A stretch of DNA of 16,807 nt from an uncultured Gemella sp. (lineage in GTDB: Bacteria; Bacillota; Bacilli; Staphylococcales; Gemellaceae), in contig NZ_CAAFUZ010000020.1 of the NCBI RefSeq assembly GCF_900766305.1, positions 1 to 16,807 of the forward strand. The letters are read 5' to 3'. The position numbers and the translations under genes are program-made. Each line of letters begins with the position of its first letter. Positions within the stretch are counted from its first letter, which is position 1. Shown here in pieces: positions 1-9,096 of this stretch. A model generated the notes under the pieces. It saw only the letters and a list, made by a program, of their open reading frames with translations. It was not told the origin of the DNA and made no database searches.

Positions 1-4
1 AAAA

Positions 5-13
5 TGTTATAAT
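5..13 (+). promoter_or_regulatory. Extended -10 of the transposase promoter
   Basis: TGT followed by TATAAT (8-13) is a consensus extended -10. The -35 would fall outside the window. A Shine-Dalgarno GAGGGGG at 25-31 lies 8 nt before the transposase ATG. Confidence 0.55.
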
Positions 14-39
14 ATAAGTATATAGAGGGGGTTTTTAGT

Positions 40-1326
40 ATGTTTAATAAAAAAGAAAATATCAAAGATGAAATAATATTAATGACGTTATCAGAATTAG
101 TTCCTCCAAATCACTTTTTAAGAAAAGTAGCCGAAGCGATTGATTTTAAATTTATTTATGATTTGACAGAAGAATACTATAGCCACACATCAGGAAGAAA
201 TTGTTTAGACCCTGTAGTATTATTCAAATTAGTGTTTTTAAAAGATTTCTATGGAATAAAATCTATGAGAGAAACAATAAAAAGAATAGAAACAGATGCT
301 GCATTTAGATGGTTTTTAGGGATACCATTTTCTAAACCAGTTCCTCACTATTCTACATTTTCACAAAATTATATTCGACGATTCCAAGGAACTGACATAT
401 TTGAACAAATATTTATAAATATAGTGAATCAAGCAATTGATAAAAAATTAGTAGGTGGTACTGAATTTTTTACTGATTCAACACACATCAAAGCTAACGC
501 AAACAAAAAGAAATATAAAATTGAAATTACCACAAAAGTAAAAGAAAGAAAATTAGACTTAGAAAAAGAAATAAATGAAGAGAGAGAAAAAATAGGAAAA
601 AAGCCTTTTGAATATAAAGAAAAAGAAGAACTAAAAAGACAACGAATTAACACTACTGACCCGGATAGTGGTTATTATCATAGAGATCATAAAGAAGAAG
701 GCTTTATGTATTTAGACCATAGAACAGTAGATGGAAAGAATAATATTATTATTGACTGCCATATAACTCCAGGTAACGTTCATGATAGTGGTCCGTATAT
801 AGATAGATTAAATCAGATAGAAAATAACTTTGGATTAATACCGGGTAAAGTTGCATTAGATAGTGGATATTATTCTCTAGACATACTAAAACAGTTAGAT
901 AAGAAGAATATATTTTCAGTAATAGGATATAGAAGATTCTCAAAATCAAAAGACAAAAAATATTTTAAATACTTACCCGAAAAAGATATATTTGTAGATA
1001 AACGAACAGGAGAAATATTTAGATACAGAAATATTGATAGAAATGGATATAAACAATATAAAAGTGATGATAAAAACGAGAAGAAAATAATAAGACGCCA
1101 CATAAATGCTGATTATTATGATGAAGCTAGGTTAAGACGTATATCAAAAGAAGGAAAAATATTGTATAAAAGAAGAAAAGAAACAATAGAACGCAGCTTC
1201 GCAGACTCAAAACAAAATCATGGATATAGATATGCACAATATAGAGGGAAAGCCAAAGTACAGTCGTACGCTTGGTTGTCTTGTTGCGTTCAAAATATGA
1301 AAACAATAGCATTAAGAGAGGTATAA
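40..1326 (+). CDS. IS1182-family DDE transposase
   Basis: 428-aa transposase that would cut and join the ends of its insertion sequence. An N-terminal helical region (about 1-130) carries the family pattern DPVVLFKLVFL and the run around RWFLGIPF. The DDE catalytic core is visible: D146 in FTDSTHIKANANK, D274 in ALDSGYY, and E384 in RRKETIERSFAD followed by H394-G395 and the C-terminal YRGKAKVQ. A highly charged insertion (about 155-205) separates the first Asp from the STDP-like TTDPDSGYY block, as is usual in the family. Oddity: family members I know have a cysteine knuckle of the form C-x2-C-x5-C between the second Asp and the Glu; here the region around 318-352 has no cysteine and appears about 15 residues shorter, although the frame is intact. 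The only cysteines are C55, C240, C415 and C416. Strong Shine-Dalgarno with 8-nt spacing. Assignment is firm at family level; activity is unknown. Confidence 0.93.
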   Translation: MFNKKENIKDEIILMTLSELVPPNHFLRKVAEAIDFKFIYDLTEEYYSHTSGRNCLDPVVLFKLVFLKDFYGIKSMRETIKRIETDAAFRWFLGIPFSKPVPHYSTFSQNYIRRFQGTDIFEQIFINIVNQAIDKKLVGGTEFFTDSTHIKANANKKKYKIEITTKVKERKLDLEKEINEEREKIGKKPFEYKEKEELKRQRINTTDPDSGYYHRDHKEEGFMYLDHRTVDGKNNIIIDCHITPGNVHDSGPYIDRLNQIENNFGLIPGKVALDSGYYSLDILKQLDKKNIFSVIGYRRFSKSKDKKYFKYLPEKDIFVDKRTGEIFRYRNIDRNGYKQYKSDDKNEKKIIRRHINADYYDEARLRRISKEGKILYKRRKETIERSFADSKQNHGYRYAQYRGKAKVQSYAWLSCCVQNMKTIALREV

Positions 1327-1379
1327 TCATCTCTTAATACTACTGATTCTTTAGCCATAAGGCTTATTTTTTTTAAAAA

Positions 1380-1421
1380 AACAACCAAAACATCAATACG
1401 TTCATTGATATTTTGGTCGTT
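1380..1421 (-). terminator. Intrinsic terminator of the LysM gene operon (minus strand)
   Basis: An 18-bp stem (1380-1397 with 1404-1421) around a 6-nt loop. Read on the minus strand it is continuous with two G-U wobbles and runs into a U-tract (complement of A1375-1381). On the plus strand the same two positions are A-C mismatches and no good U-tract follows, so the hairpin is built for minus-strand RNA. It lies about 50 nt after the lysM-gene stop. Confidence 0.75.
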
Positions 1422-1435
1422 TTGTCAACAATCTG

Positions 1436-1472
1436 AAGAAATCATCTCAAAAAAATGAGATGATTTCTTTTT
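1436..1472 (+). terminator. Perfect 14-bp hairpin with plus-strand U-tract
   Basis: The stem 1436-1449/1456-1469 is a perfect 14-bp inverted repeat with an A6 loop, followed on the plus strand by T1468-1472. It ends just beside the LysM stop codon (1471-1473). It would stop transcription leaving the IS before it enters the LysM gene antisense. On the minus strand it lacks a following U-tract but could shield the mRNA 3' end. Confidence 0.6.
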
Positions 1473-1938
1473 ATAATTTCGGTATTTGAATTTTTTGTCC
1501 AGCTGTAATATTATTGTTACTGATATTATTAGCTTCTTTAATTTTTTCTACACCATTTTGAGAATTAGCCTCTCCATACGCTTTTGATGCTATAGCAAAT
1601 AATGAATCTCCTGCTTTAATAATATAATCTTGACCTGCTACAGGAGTTGTACTTACTACTCCTTCAGATTCACTATTTTCTGATTGATTAGTTGAAGTTT
1701 CTTTCTTATTAGTATTTTCTTCTGTTACTTTTGAATCATTAGCTTTAGGTATATCTTTATTACTTTCAGCTTTTGTCTCCTCTGGAACTTTAGCAGTTTG
1801 CTCAGTTGTTTGAACAACTTTATCTTTTGCTTTTCCCCCTAGAGAGTTTCCTAATGCAGTCATCCCTACCAGAATAAGTGGTGCTAGTATTATAAATAAT
1901 ACAACTAGAACTGTATTCTTTATAGTATTTTTTTTCAT
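1471..1938 (-). CDS. Membrane-anchored LysM-domain protein
   Basis: 155-aa protein. Residues 1-7 are basic, 8-30 form one hydrophobic segment that should anchor it in the membrane with the rest outside. Residues 35-100 are a low-complexity linker rich in K, E, T, S and N, typical of a flexible spacer through the wall. The C-terminal LysM domain (about 103-155) shows the expected YIIKAGDSLFAIASKAYG opening and the closing ITAGQKIQIP. LysM binds the N-acetylglucosamine chains of peptidoglycan. No lipobox cysteine and no catalytic domain are present, so a role as wall-membrane tether or non-enzymatic wall factor is inference. Shine-Dalgarno AAGGGG precedes the ATG. It begins 16 nt after the preceding small gene, so the two are probably co-transcribed, and it is followed by a strong terminator. 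Confidence 0.85.
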   Translation of the reverse strand: MKKNTIKNTVLVVLFIILAPLILVGMTALGNSLGGKAKDKVVQTTEQTAKVPEETKAESNKDIPKANDSKVTEENTNKKETSTNQSENSESEGVVSTTPVAGQDYIIKAGDSLFAIASKAYGEANSQNGVEKIKEANNISNNNITAGQKIQIPKL

Positions 1939-1954
1939 CGTTTTACCCCTTGAA

Positions 1955-2131
1955 TTATTTTACTTCTTCAAAATAATCGTGGTAGTATCCGCCTACTTTT
2001 CCACTGTTATCTACTACAAATATATATTCTTCTGTTTCATTCACTACTTCATATTCTTTGCCTACAGTTAGCATATTACTAACAGTGAATTTTTCAGCAT
2101 CTGTATGTTTAACTATAACTTTTTTCGACAT
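1955..2131 (-). CDS. Small conserved protein, DUF6501-like, 58 aa
   Basis: A short reading frame with a consensus ribosome site (AGGAGG, 7 nt before the ATG). It encodes a 58-aa soluble, mixed-charge protein starting MSKKVIVKHTDAEKF and ending VGGYYHDYFEEVK. The middle (GKEYEVVNETEEYIFVVDN) has the alternating pattern of a small beta-barrel. From memory it resembles the DUF6501 family of Bacillales, which has no established function; I could not check this. It sits 45 nt after the panF stop and 16 nt before the LysM gene, with no clear terminator before it, so it probably rides on the same transcript. Confidence 0.8.
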   Translation of the reverse strand: MSKKVIVKHTDAEKFTVSNMLTVGKEYEVVNETEEYIFVVDNSGKVGGYYHDYFEEVK

Positions 2132-2176
2132 TTTTATTCCTCCTTACTCTTTATTTTTTATTTTATTACAATATAA

Positions 2177-3631
2177 CTATTTTTTCAATTGTTTTTTACT
2201 CATTAATAATGAAACTATTACAAAAACTACTAGAGATATTGATAACGAAATCACTACTGGTTCTATAAATTTAATCACATATACAGTTTTTATGAGTATA
2301 TAACTTACTAGTCCTAAAACTATAGAACTAAGTGCTCCGTACTTTTCAGCTTTTCTCCAGTACAATCCTAATAAAATCGGCCATAAGAAAGTCGCTTCTA
2401 ATCCTCCGAATGCAAATAGGTTAACATTCACTATTAGACTTGGTGGTCTCATACTTAGTAACATTATCAGTAAAATCACAAGAATATTAACACCATATAC
2501 AAAGACAGGAACTTTCTTACCTGTAATTTTTTCTTTAATAGATTTATTGTTAAATAGTAAATCCTTTATTAAAGCAGATGATATTAATAAAAATTGAGCA
2601 TTCACTGTAGTTATGATTGCTGCCATTGGTGCAGCAAGTACTACTGCTGCTAAATACCAAGGAAGTACTTTTAACGTTATTATAGGAATAACCGAATCGT
2701 AGTCTTTGATATCTGGGAATACTCCTCTTGCCATAACTCCTATTAAATGAACTCCAAACATTACTATAAAGATAACAATTGATCCGACAATAATAGACTG
2801 TTTTAAACTTCGTTTATTTTTATATAACATCGAGTTAATAGCAATTTGCGGAATACCAATAACCCCTACTCCGACTAATACCCAAAATGAACTAACATAA
2901 CTTGGTGTTAAACTACCATTTGCCCCAAACGGAGTTAGTATTTTTTCATTTATATTAATCAAGTTGGCTGTAATCTGATCAATACCCCCACCATAATTAA
3001 TTACTGCAAATAATAAAATTATCGTAGAGAAAATCATTATTAATCCTTGGATCATATCAGTTATTAGTATATTTTTTAATCCACCGAATACTACACAGAA
3101 TATAATAATTACTGAAATAAGAACAATACCAGTCTTATACTCAATTCCCATAAAGGCTGCTAATAACTTAGCTCCACCTACCCATTGGGCACTCATCGCA
3201 GCAATTAAAAATACAATCATAGCAAGTGTTGATATGAAGGCTACTACTTTAGATTCATATCTATTTTTTAAATAATCACTTATAGTTATTGCATTTATTT
3301 TTTGTGCAGCAGATTTAAACTTTTTAGCTAAAACTAATAGTACGAAATAACCTGTTACCACTTGAATTACAGCAAGTAATACCCAACCATAACCAAGTTT
3401 ATACGCAACACCAGGTCCTCCTAAAAACGTAGAAGCAGATCCGTAAGTAGACATTAATGTTATCGCTAAAACAATACCACTTACCTTCCTATCTGCTAAG
3501 TAATACTTTTCAAAGAAACCACCATGTTGTTCTGTTTTACTAATACGATTCATAAATAATGGTAATAGTATTATTCCTAAAAATATAGTTACAAAGAGAA
3601 TTAGAATTCTATAATCTAAATTACTTGTCAT
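2177..3631 (-). CDS. panF: Sodium/pantothenate symporter PanF
   Basis: 484-aa member of the sodium:solute symporter family, the same length as E. coli PanF (about 483). It imports pantothenate with Na+ across the cytoplasmic membrane, feeding coenzyme A synthesis. Matching landmarks across the length: GGFFEKYYLADR (about 37-48), TLMSTYGSASTFLGGPGVAY (about 58-77), SAQWVGGAKLL, the FWVLVGVGVIGIP stretch, LAAPMAAIITTVNAQ and NLFAFGGLEATFLWP near the C-terminus. About 13 hydrophobic segments are visible. Consensus Shine-Dalgarno GGAGG before the ATG. Its first codons overlap the end of yhdT by 11 nt, as expected for a translationally coupled yhdT-panF pair. The coaD gene of the same pathway lies upstream in the same run. 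Confidence 0.93.
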   Translation of the reverse strand: MTSNLDYRILILFVTIFLGIILLPLFMNRISKTEQHGGFFEKYYLADRKVSGIVLAITLMSTYGSASTFLGGPGVAYKLGYGWVLLAVIQVVTGYFVLLVLAKKFKSAAQKINAITISDYLKNRYESKVVAFISTLAMIVFLIAAMSAQWVGGAKLLAAFMGIEYKTGIVLISVIIIFCVVFGGLKNILITDMIQGLIMIFSTIILLFAVINYGGGIDQITANLININEKILTPFGANGSLTPSYVSSFWVLVGVGVIGIPQIAINSMLYKNKRSLKQSIIVGSIVIFIVMFGVHLIGVMARGVFPDIKDYDSVIPIITLKVLPWYLAAVVLAAPMAAIITTVNAQFLLISSALIKDLLFNNKSIKEKITGKKVPVFVYGVNILVILLIMLLSMRPPSLIVNVNLFAFGGLEATFLWPILLGLYWRKAEKYGALSSIVLGLVSYILIKTVYVIKFIEPVVISLSISLVVFVIVSLLMSKKQLKK

Positions 3632-3875
3632 TGTTTTCCTCCTCTTTTATCTCATCATTTAGTAAAAGATTTGTTAAGACAATAACTAAGATTATTATCA
3701 GAACACTAACTACTATAGAACTATAGAAAAACCATTCGGGAAGTCCTAACACATACTTATATGATTTAACATTATTCACATCAAATTTAATATAAGCAAA
3801 GTAATACCATAGAGCAAAATGTACAATTGCTAAGCAAAGTGCAACTATTCCCTCTTTATTTTTAAATTTATTCAT
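3621..3875 (-). CDS. yhdT: YhdT family small membrane protein (PanF partner)
   Basis: 84-aa protein with two hydrophobic segments (about 10-27 and 48-70), a WYYFAY motif after the first and LPEWFFYSSIV leading into the second, and an acidic C-terminal tail (EIKEEENNDK). This is the DUF997/YhdT pattern; in E. coli yhdT sits directly upstream of panF as here. Function is not established; an accessory or assembly subunit of the pantothenate symporter is inference from conserved neighbourhood. It overlaps the PAP2 gene by 8 nt and panF by 11 nt. Shine-Dalgarno GGAAAG with normal spacing. Confidence 0.85.
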   Translation of the reverse strand: MNKFKNKEGIVALCLAIVHFALWYYFAYIKFDVNNVKSYKYVLGLPEWFFYSSIVVSVLIIILVIVLTNLLLNDEIKEEENNDK

Positions 3876-4470
3876 TTGTCTTTCCTAATACCCTCATTAA
3901 AATATTATAGATATTTTCATAGTAGACTTTCATAAAATCAACTATGATACTTCCAAGTAATAATCCTGCTGTTACGTCACTAATAAAGTGTGCACCTAGA
4001 ATCATTCTTGAAATTGGCACTGCAATAATTGCAAATGTGGCAATTACAGCTAATATTTCTTTTTTATTAATTACAAAAATTAATGCTAAGAAAAATAATG
4101 CTACAAAAGTAGAGTGACCACTAGGAAAACTAAAACCATCGTGAAGTTCTGGTAATGGTCTAACTCTTTGAATACTGTACTTAAATGCTGATAAGAAGAA
4201 TCCTCCAAAACCTGCACTAAAGAATATAAATACAGCTTTCTTAAACTCTTTTATCCAAACTAAAAATCCTGTTAATAAGATCATTATTAATAATAATAAC
4301 TTATCATTAAAAATAAGTGATATTATTTTAGCTGGCAAAGCTAATACTTTAATTTCAAGTAGATCAGCAATTATTCTATCAAAATCATTATTTGGAAATT
4401 TTATTGCGACAACTGCTAACGCTATGAAAACTAATATTTTCACATACGTAAGTACACTTAATTTCTTCAT
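3868..4470 (-). CDS. PAP2-family membrane phosphatase
   Basis: About 200-aa integral membrane protein with five to six hydrophobic segments and a complete type 2 phosphatidic acid phosphatase signature: K97 with R104-P105 (K-x6-RP), PSGH at 116-119 and S154-R155...G159-x-H161...D165. Such enzymes dephosphorylate lipid pyrophosphates or phosphates on the outer membrane face; candidates are undecaprenyl pyrophosphate recycling or phosphatidylglycerophosphate. Adjacency to murG favours the undecaprenyl carrier, but that is inference. Start choice: a GTG at 4480-4482 is in frame but overlaps the AGGAGG ribosome site itself, so I take the ATG at 4468-4470, one base after the murG stop, which lies 11 nt from the site. 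Confidence 0.88.
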   Translation of the reverse strand: MKKLSVLTYVKILVFIALAVVAIKFPNNDFDRIIADLLEIKVLALPAKIISLIFNDKLLLLIMILLTGFLVWIKEFKKAVFIFFSAGFGGFFLSAFKYSIQRVRPLPELHDGFSFPSGHSTFVALFFLALIFVINKKEILAVIATFAIIAVPISRMILGAHFISDVTAGLLLGSIIVDFMKVYYENIYNILMRVLGKTNE

Positions 4471-4471
4471 C

Positions 4472-5554
4472 CTAAATTTCACCTCCTACTTTATCTAAAA
4501 TCTTGTTATAAAAATCATTTACGTCGTTTATTACACGTTTTTCATTTTTATAAACTTGCATAGAATGTTTATAATCTTCTAAATTATTATAAAATTCATC
4601 AATTTGAGAAATAGGAAGTGTTGCAAAATCCTCTTCTACAACCACTTTTGCAAATCCATTTTTTTCGAAGAATCTAGCATTTTCAATTTGATCTCCTCTG
4701 CTTTGATTAGTTCCAAGTGGAACAAGAATCGGAGGCAATTCTAAAGCTAAAAATTCATAAATTGAATTCGCACCTGCTCTTGAAATGACAAAATCAGTAA
4801 TTTTTAGTACATCAAACAATTCTTTTGATAAAAATTCGAATTGTTTATACCCTTCTTTATCTATATTGTTATTTATTAATCCTTTTCCAACTAAGTGAAC
4901 GATTTGATATTTTTCAGTAAGTTGATCAATATTATTCCAAATATAATCATTTAAAATTTTCGATCCTAGAGATCCACCCATTACTAATAACACAGGCCTA
5001 TCTTCATTAAACCCTGTTAATTCATAAGCTCTTTGCCTATCTCCTGTATAAATATCATCTCTAACAATAGCTCCGATTAAACTAGCTTTACCCTTCGGTA
5101 AAAACTTCTGAGTATCTTCAAATGTTGTAAAAATATGATTGCAGAACTTAATATTAATCTTATTTGCTAGCCCCGGTGTTAAATCTGATTCATGTAAGAC
5201 TACTGGAATCCTTAATAGCTTAGCTGCCACGCAAACCGGAACACTAACAAATCCACCTTTTGAAAAAACAAAATTTGGTTTTTCTTTTTTTAATATAAGT
5301 AACGAATCTAATATTCCTTTCAATACTTTAAATGGGTCTATAAAATTTTCCCAAGAAAAATACCTTCTTAACTTACCTGAACTTATTTTAAAATATTTTA
5401 CTCCTGAAATCTTTCCTATCATTTCGTTCTCTATACCAGTTTTACTACCAATATAAGAAATCTCATACCCATTTTTCTTAAATTCTGGAATCAAAGCCAC
5501 ATTTACAGACACGTGACCTGCTGAGCCTCCTCCAGTAAATAGGATTTTTTTCAC
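4472..5554 (-). CDS. murG: MurG, lipid II synthase (GlcNAc transferase)
   Basis: 360-aa peripheral membrane glycosyltransferase that adds GlcNAc from UDP-GlcNAc to lipid I, making lipid II on the inner face of the membrane. The N-domain glycine-rich loop GGGSAGHV is at 8-15, SKGGFVSVP at 98-106 and HESD at 121-124. The C-domain shows GGSLGS from 193, the sugar-nucleotide site SRAGANSIYE (258-267) and NQSRGDQIENA (283-293). Length fits the short MurG of staphylococcus-like species. The start is GTG at 5552-5554, with the ribosome site AGAGAGG inside the end of coaD, six bases upstream. It is not near any other division/cell-wall cluster gene in the window. Confidence 0.95.
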   Translation of the reverse strand: MKKILFTGGGSAGHVSVNVALIPEFKKNGYEISYIGSKTGIENEMIGKISGVKYFKISSGKLRRYFSWENFIDPFKVLKGILDSLLILKKEKPNFVFSKGGFVSVPVCVAAKLLRIPVVLHESDLTPGLANKINIKFCNHIFTTFEDTQKFLPKGKASLIGAIVRDDIYTGDRQRAYELTGFNEDRPVLLVMGGSLGSKILNDYIWNNIDQLTEKYQIVHLVGKGLINNNIDKEGYKQFEFLSKELFDVLKITDFVISRAGANSIYEFLALELPPILVPLGTNQSRGDQIENARFFEKNGFAKVVVEEDFATLPISQIDEFYNNLEDYKHSMQVYKNEKRVINDVNDFYNKILDKVGGEI

Positions 5555-5556
5555 CT

Positions 5557-6605
<1,049 letters not shown>

Positions 6606-6652
6606 TTGTCCTCACTATAAAGTACCATTATTTTGAATACTTCTTAAAATAA

Positions 6653-6672
6653 GGGAGAATATATATTCTCCC
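6653..6672 (-). terminator. 20-nt palindrome between ylbG and rsmD
   Basis: The self-complementary segment starts GGGAGAATAT and forms an 8-bp stem with a 4-nt loop just after the ylbG stop. On the minus strand it is followed by TTATTTT, a poor U-tract. It may act as a partial terminator or mRNA processing site that lowers rsmD and downstream expression relative to pnp-ylbG. I found no convincing promoter between it and rsmD. Confidence 0.45.
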
Positions 6673-6682
6673 CCTATTTCTA

Positions 6683-6949
6683 TTATTTCTTAGTTTGTAG
6701 ACTTGAATCTAAATGCTCAAAACTTAAATGTAAGTCAGACATTCCTGATAATTCTACTTTTTTTACAAATTTCTTTTTCTTAAGTTCTTCTACTATGCTA
6801 CCTAATCTGTTTTCATCAACATATATACAAGCATATCTTCCTCTTTTAGAATAAGAAATAAAGTTCCCATATTTTTCTAATTTATTTAAGTCTTTAAAAC
6901 TTTTAAAATAGACATATATTCCACGTCTTTCTTTTTCAAATAACTCCAT
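6683..6949 (-). CDS. ylbG: YlbG family protein (DUF2129)
   Basis: 88-aa soluble protein starting MELFEKERRGIYVYFKSFKDL, with RYACIYVDE in the middle and a lysine-rich segment before VKKVELS. This pattern and its place next to rsmD-coaD match YlbG of Bacillales (UPF0298/DUF2129), which has no established biochemical function. It starts 9 nt after the pnp stop, and its ribosome site GGAG overlaps that stop codon, so translation is probably coupled to pnp. Confidence 0.88.
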   Translation of the reverse strand: MELFEKERRGIYVYFKSFKDLNKLEKYGNFISYSKRGRYACIYVDENRLGSIVEELKKKKFVKKVELSGMSDLHLSFEHLDSSLQTKK

Positions 6950-6958
6950 AAATTTCTC

Positions 6959-9046
6959 CTAGAAATGAGCTGCTGCGTCTACTCGACCTTTCTCATCAAT
7001 TTTAATTACTTTAACTTTCAGAGTGTCTCCAACTTTTACAACATCTTCAACTTTATTTACTCTTTCTTCAGCTAATTTAGAAATATGAACTAGAGCATCA
7101 ACTCCTGGGAATAATTCAACGAAAGCACCGAATTTTTCAATACGTTTAACTTCAGCTAAGTAGATTTCACCAACTTCTGCTTCGCGAGTAATATTTTCGA
7201 TAATTTCAATTGCTTTATTAATTCCTTCAATTTCAGGCGAAGAAATAAATACATCACCATTTTGTTCGATATCAATTTTAACACCAGTTTTTTCAATGAT
7301 TTCATTGATAACTTTACCACCTGAACCAATAACATCTTTAATTTTTTCAGGTTTAATTTTAATAATTTTGATTTTTGGTGCAAATGTAGAAACTTCTTGG
7401 CGAGGTTCAGCGATAATGCTGTTCATGTGATCTAGAATTTGTAATCTACCTACACGTGCTTGTTCTAATGATTCTTTTAAGATTTTCTCACTTAAACCAT
7501 CAATTTTAATGTCCATTTGAAGCGCAGTAATACCTTCTGCAGTACCTGCTACTTTAAAGTCCATATCTCCAAGGTGGTCTTCCATACCTTGAATATCAGT
7601 TAAAATAGTGTAGTGTTCATCTTTTTTAACTAATCCCATTGCAATACCAGCTACTTGAGCTTTAATCGGAACACCAGCTGCCATAAGAGCCATAGATCCA
7701 GAACAAATTGTAGCTTGAGAACTTGAACCGTTAGATTCTAAGATTTCTGATACTATACGAATCGTATATGGGAAATCTTCTTTAGAAGGGATAACTTGAG
7801 CTAATGCACGCTCCCCTAAAGCACCGTGACCAATTTCACGACGTCCTGGAGCACGACTGAATCCTACTTCACCAACTGAGAATGCTGGGAAGTTATAGTG
7901 TAACATAAATCTCTTGTTTTCTTCTTGAGTTAGGTCATCAATGATTTGCTCATCTGATAAGTTACCTAATGTTACAACACCTAGAGATTGAGTTTGTCCA
8001 CGAGTAAATAATGCAGAACCGTGTGTTCTTGGTAATACATCCACTCTAGATGCTAAAGGTCTAATTTCTGTTAATGCACGTCCATCAGGTCTAACTTTAT
8101 CTTCAGTGATTTCACGACGAACCTCATCTTTTACGATTTTATCTAATGATAATTTTGCTTCTTTTACGATATCTAGCTCATCTTCAGCTGTTGCACGTTC
8201 TTCGAATACTTCAAGAACTTTTTCTTTAACAGCAGAAATAGCTTCGTCACGCGCTTGTTTATCTTTAATAGCAATTGCTTCTTTCATTTGAGATAATGCC
8301 ATTGATAGTACTTCATTGTAAATAGTCTCATCAATAACTTTTAACTCAACAGCCATTTTTTCTTGACCAATTTCGTTTACGATTTGTTGTTGGAACTCGA
8401 TTAGACGTTTGATTTCTTCATGTCCAAACATTATAGCATTTAACATAATCTCTTCAGATACTTCTTTAGCTCCTGCTTCAACCATGTTAATAGCGTCACT
8501 TGTTCCAGCTACTTTTAAATCAACTGTAGAACGTTCCATTTGCTCGACTGTTGGGTTAATTACATATTCTCCATCTACATATCCAACTGTTACTCCAGCG
8601 ATAGGTCCTTTAAATGGAATATTTGATACTGATAATGAAAGTGAACTTCCTAGCATTGCTGCCATTACTGGATCACAATCATACTCTACTGATAATACAG
8701 TTGAAATAACTTGTACTTCGTTTCTAAAACCATCTTCAAATAATGGTCTAATCGGTCTATCGATTAAACGTGCAGCTAGAGTAGCCTCAGTTCCTGGACG
8801 TCCTTCTCTACGTAAAAATCCTCCTGGAATTTTACCTACTGCATACATTTTTTCTTCATAGTTAACTGTTAACGGGAAGAAATCAACATCTTTTGCTTCT
8901 TTTGAGGCAACAGCTGTTGTTAATACAACAGTATCTCCGTATTTTACTACTACTGCTGCGTTAGCTTGGCGAGCCATTTCACCTAGTTCAACTGTTAATG
9001 TTTTTCCAGCCCATTGTGTTGTATAAACTTTTTTATCTTGAAACAT
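6959..9046 (-). CDS. pnp: Polyribonucleotide nucleotidyltransferase (PNPase)
   Basis: 695-aa trimeric 3'-5' exoribonuclease that phosphorolyses RNA and works in the RNA degradosome. Domain order: first RNase PH core (about 10-140) with the family [10 protein letters not shown] and [10 protein letters not shown] blocks; all-helical linker (about 145-310); second, catalytic RNase PH core (about 315-545) with [24 protein letters not shown] and [13 protein letters not shown] domain with the GSGG loop (about 553-612); and S1 RNA-binding domain (about 620-690). The protein ends a few residues after the S1 fold at GRVDAAAHF, without an acidic tail. Shine-Dalgarno AAAGG is 8 nt before the ATG. It is the first gene of the long leftward run and has its own promoter. 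Confidence 0.97.
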   Translation of the reverse strand: MFQDKKVYTTQWAGKTLTVELGEMARQANAAVVVKYGDTVVLTTAVASKEAKDVDFFPLTVNYEEKMYAVGKIPGGFLRREGRPGTEATLAARLIDRPIRPLFEDGFRNEVQVISTVLSVEYDCDPVMAAMLGSSLSLSVSNIPFKGPIAGVTVGYVDGEYVINPTVEQMERSTVDLKVAGTSDAINMVEAGAKEVSEEIMLNAIMFGHEEIKRLIEFQQQIVNEIGQEKMAVELKVIDETIYNEVLSMALSQMKEAIAIKDKQARDEAISAVKEKVLEVFEERATAEDELDIVKEAKLSLDKIVKDEVRREITEDKVRPDGRALTEIRPLASRVDVLPRTHGSALFTRGQTQSLGVVTLGNLSDEQIIDDLTQEENKRFMLHYNFPAFSVGEVGFSRAPGRREIGHGALGERALAQVIPSKEDFPYTIRIVSEILESNGSSSQATICSGSMALMAAGVPIKAQVAGIAMGLVKKDEHYTILTDIQGMEDHLGDMDFKVAGTAEGITALQMDIKIDGLSEKILKESLEQARVGRLQILDHMNSIIAEPRQEVSTFAPKIKIIKIKPEKIKDVIGSGGKVINEIIEKTGVKIDIEQNGDVFISSPEIEGINKAIEIIENITREAEVGEIYLAEVKRIEKFGAFVELFPGVDALVHISKLAEERVNKVEDVVKVGDTLKVKVIKIDEKGRVDAAAHF

Positions 9047-9096
9047 GTTTATTTCCTTTCAATATTTTCTTAAACTTTATATAAATCGACTACCTT

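Larger units (their letters stand above)
1..1376 (+). mobile_element. IS1182-family insertion sequence, left end outside window
   Basis: The segment holds the transposase gene, its promoter region and a short 3' tail. The left terminal repeat is outside the window, so the right boundary cannot be fixed by matching inverted repeats. It must lie after the transposase stop and probably before the hairpin starting at 1380, which belongs to the neighbouring chromosomal gene. The tail contains a 4-bp stem (AGCC at 1353-1356, GGCT at 1361-1364) followed by eight T at 1367-1374, a weak terminator-like element. The end coordinate is therefore an estimate. Confidence 0.6.

Noticed and set aside
5139..5456. 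105-aa plus-strand frame inside murG
   Set aside because: It lies fully antisense to a gene with complete family motifs, has no ribosome site and resembles no protein; shadow frame.
8409..8861. 150-aa plus-strand frame inside pnp
   Set aside because: Antisense shadow of the conserved PNPase core; Ser/Thr/Pro-rich composition comes from the reverse complement.
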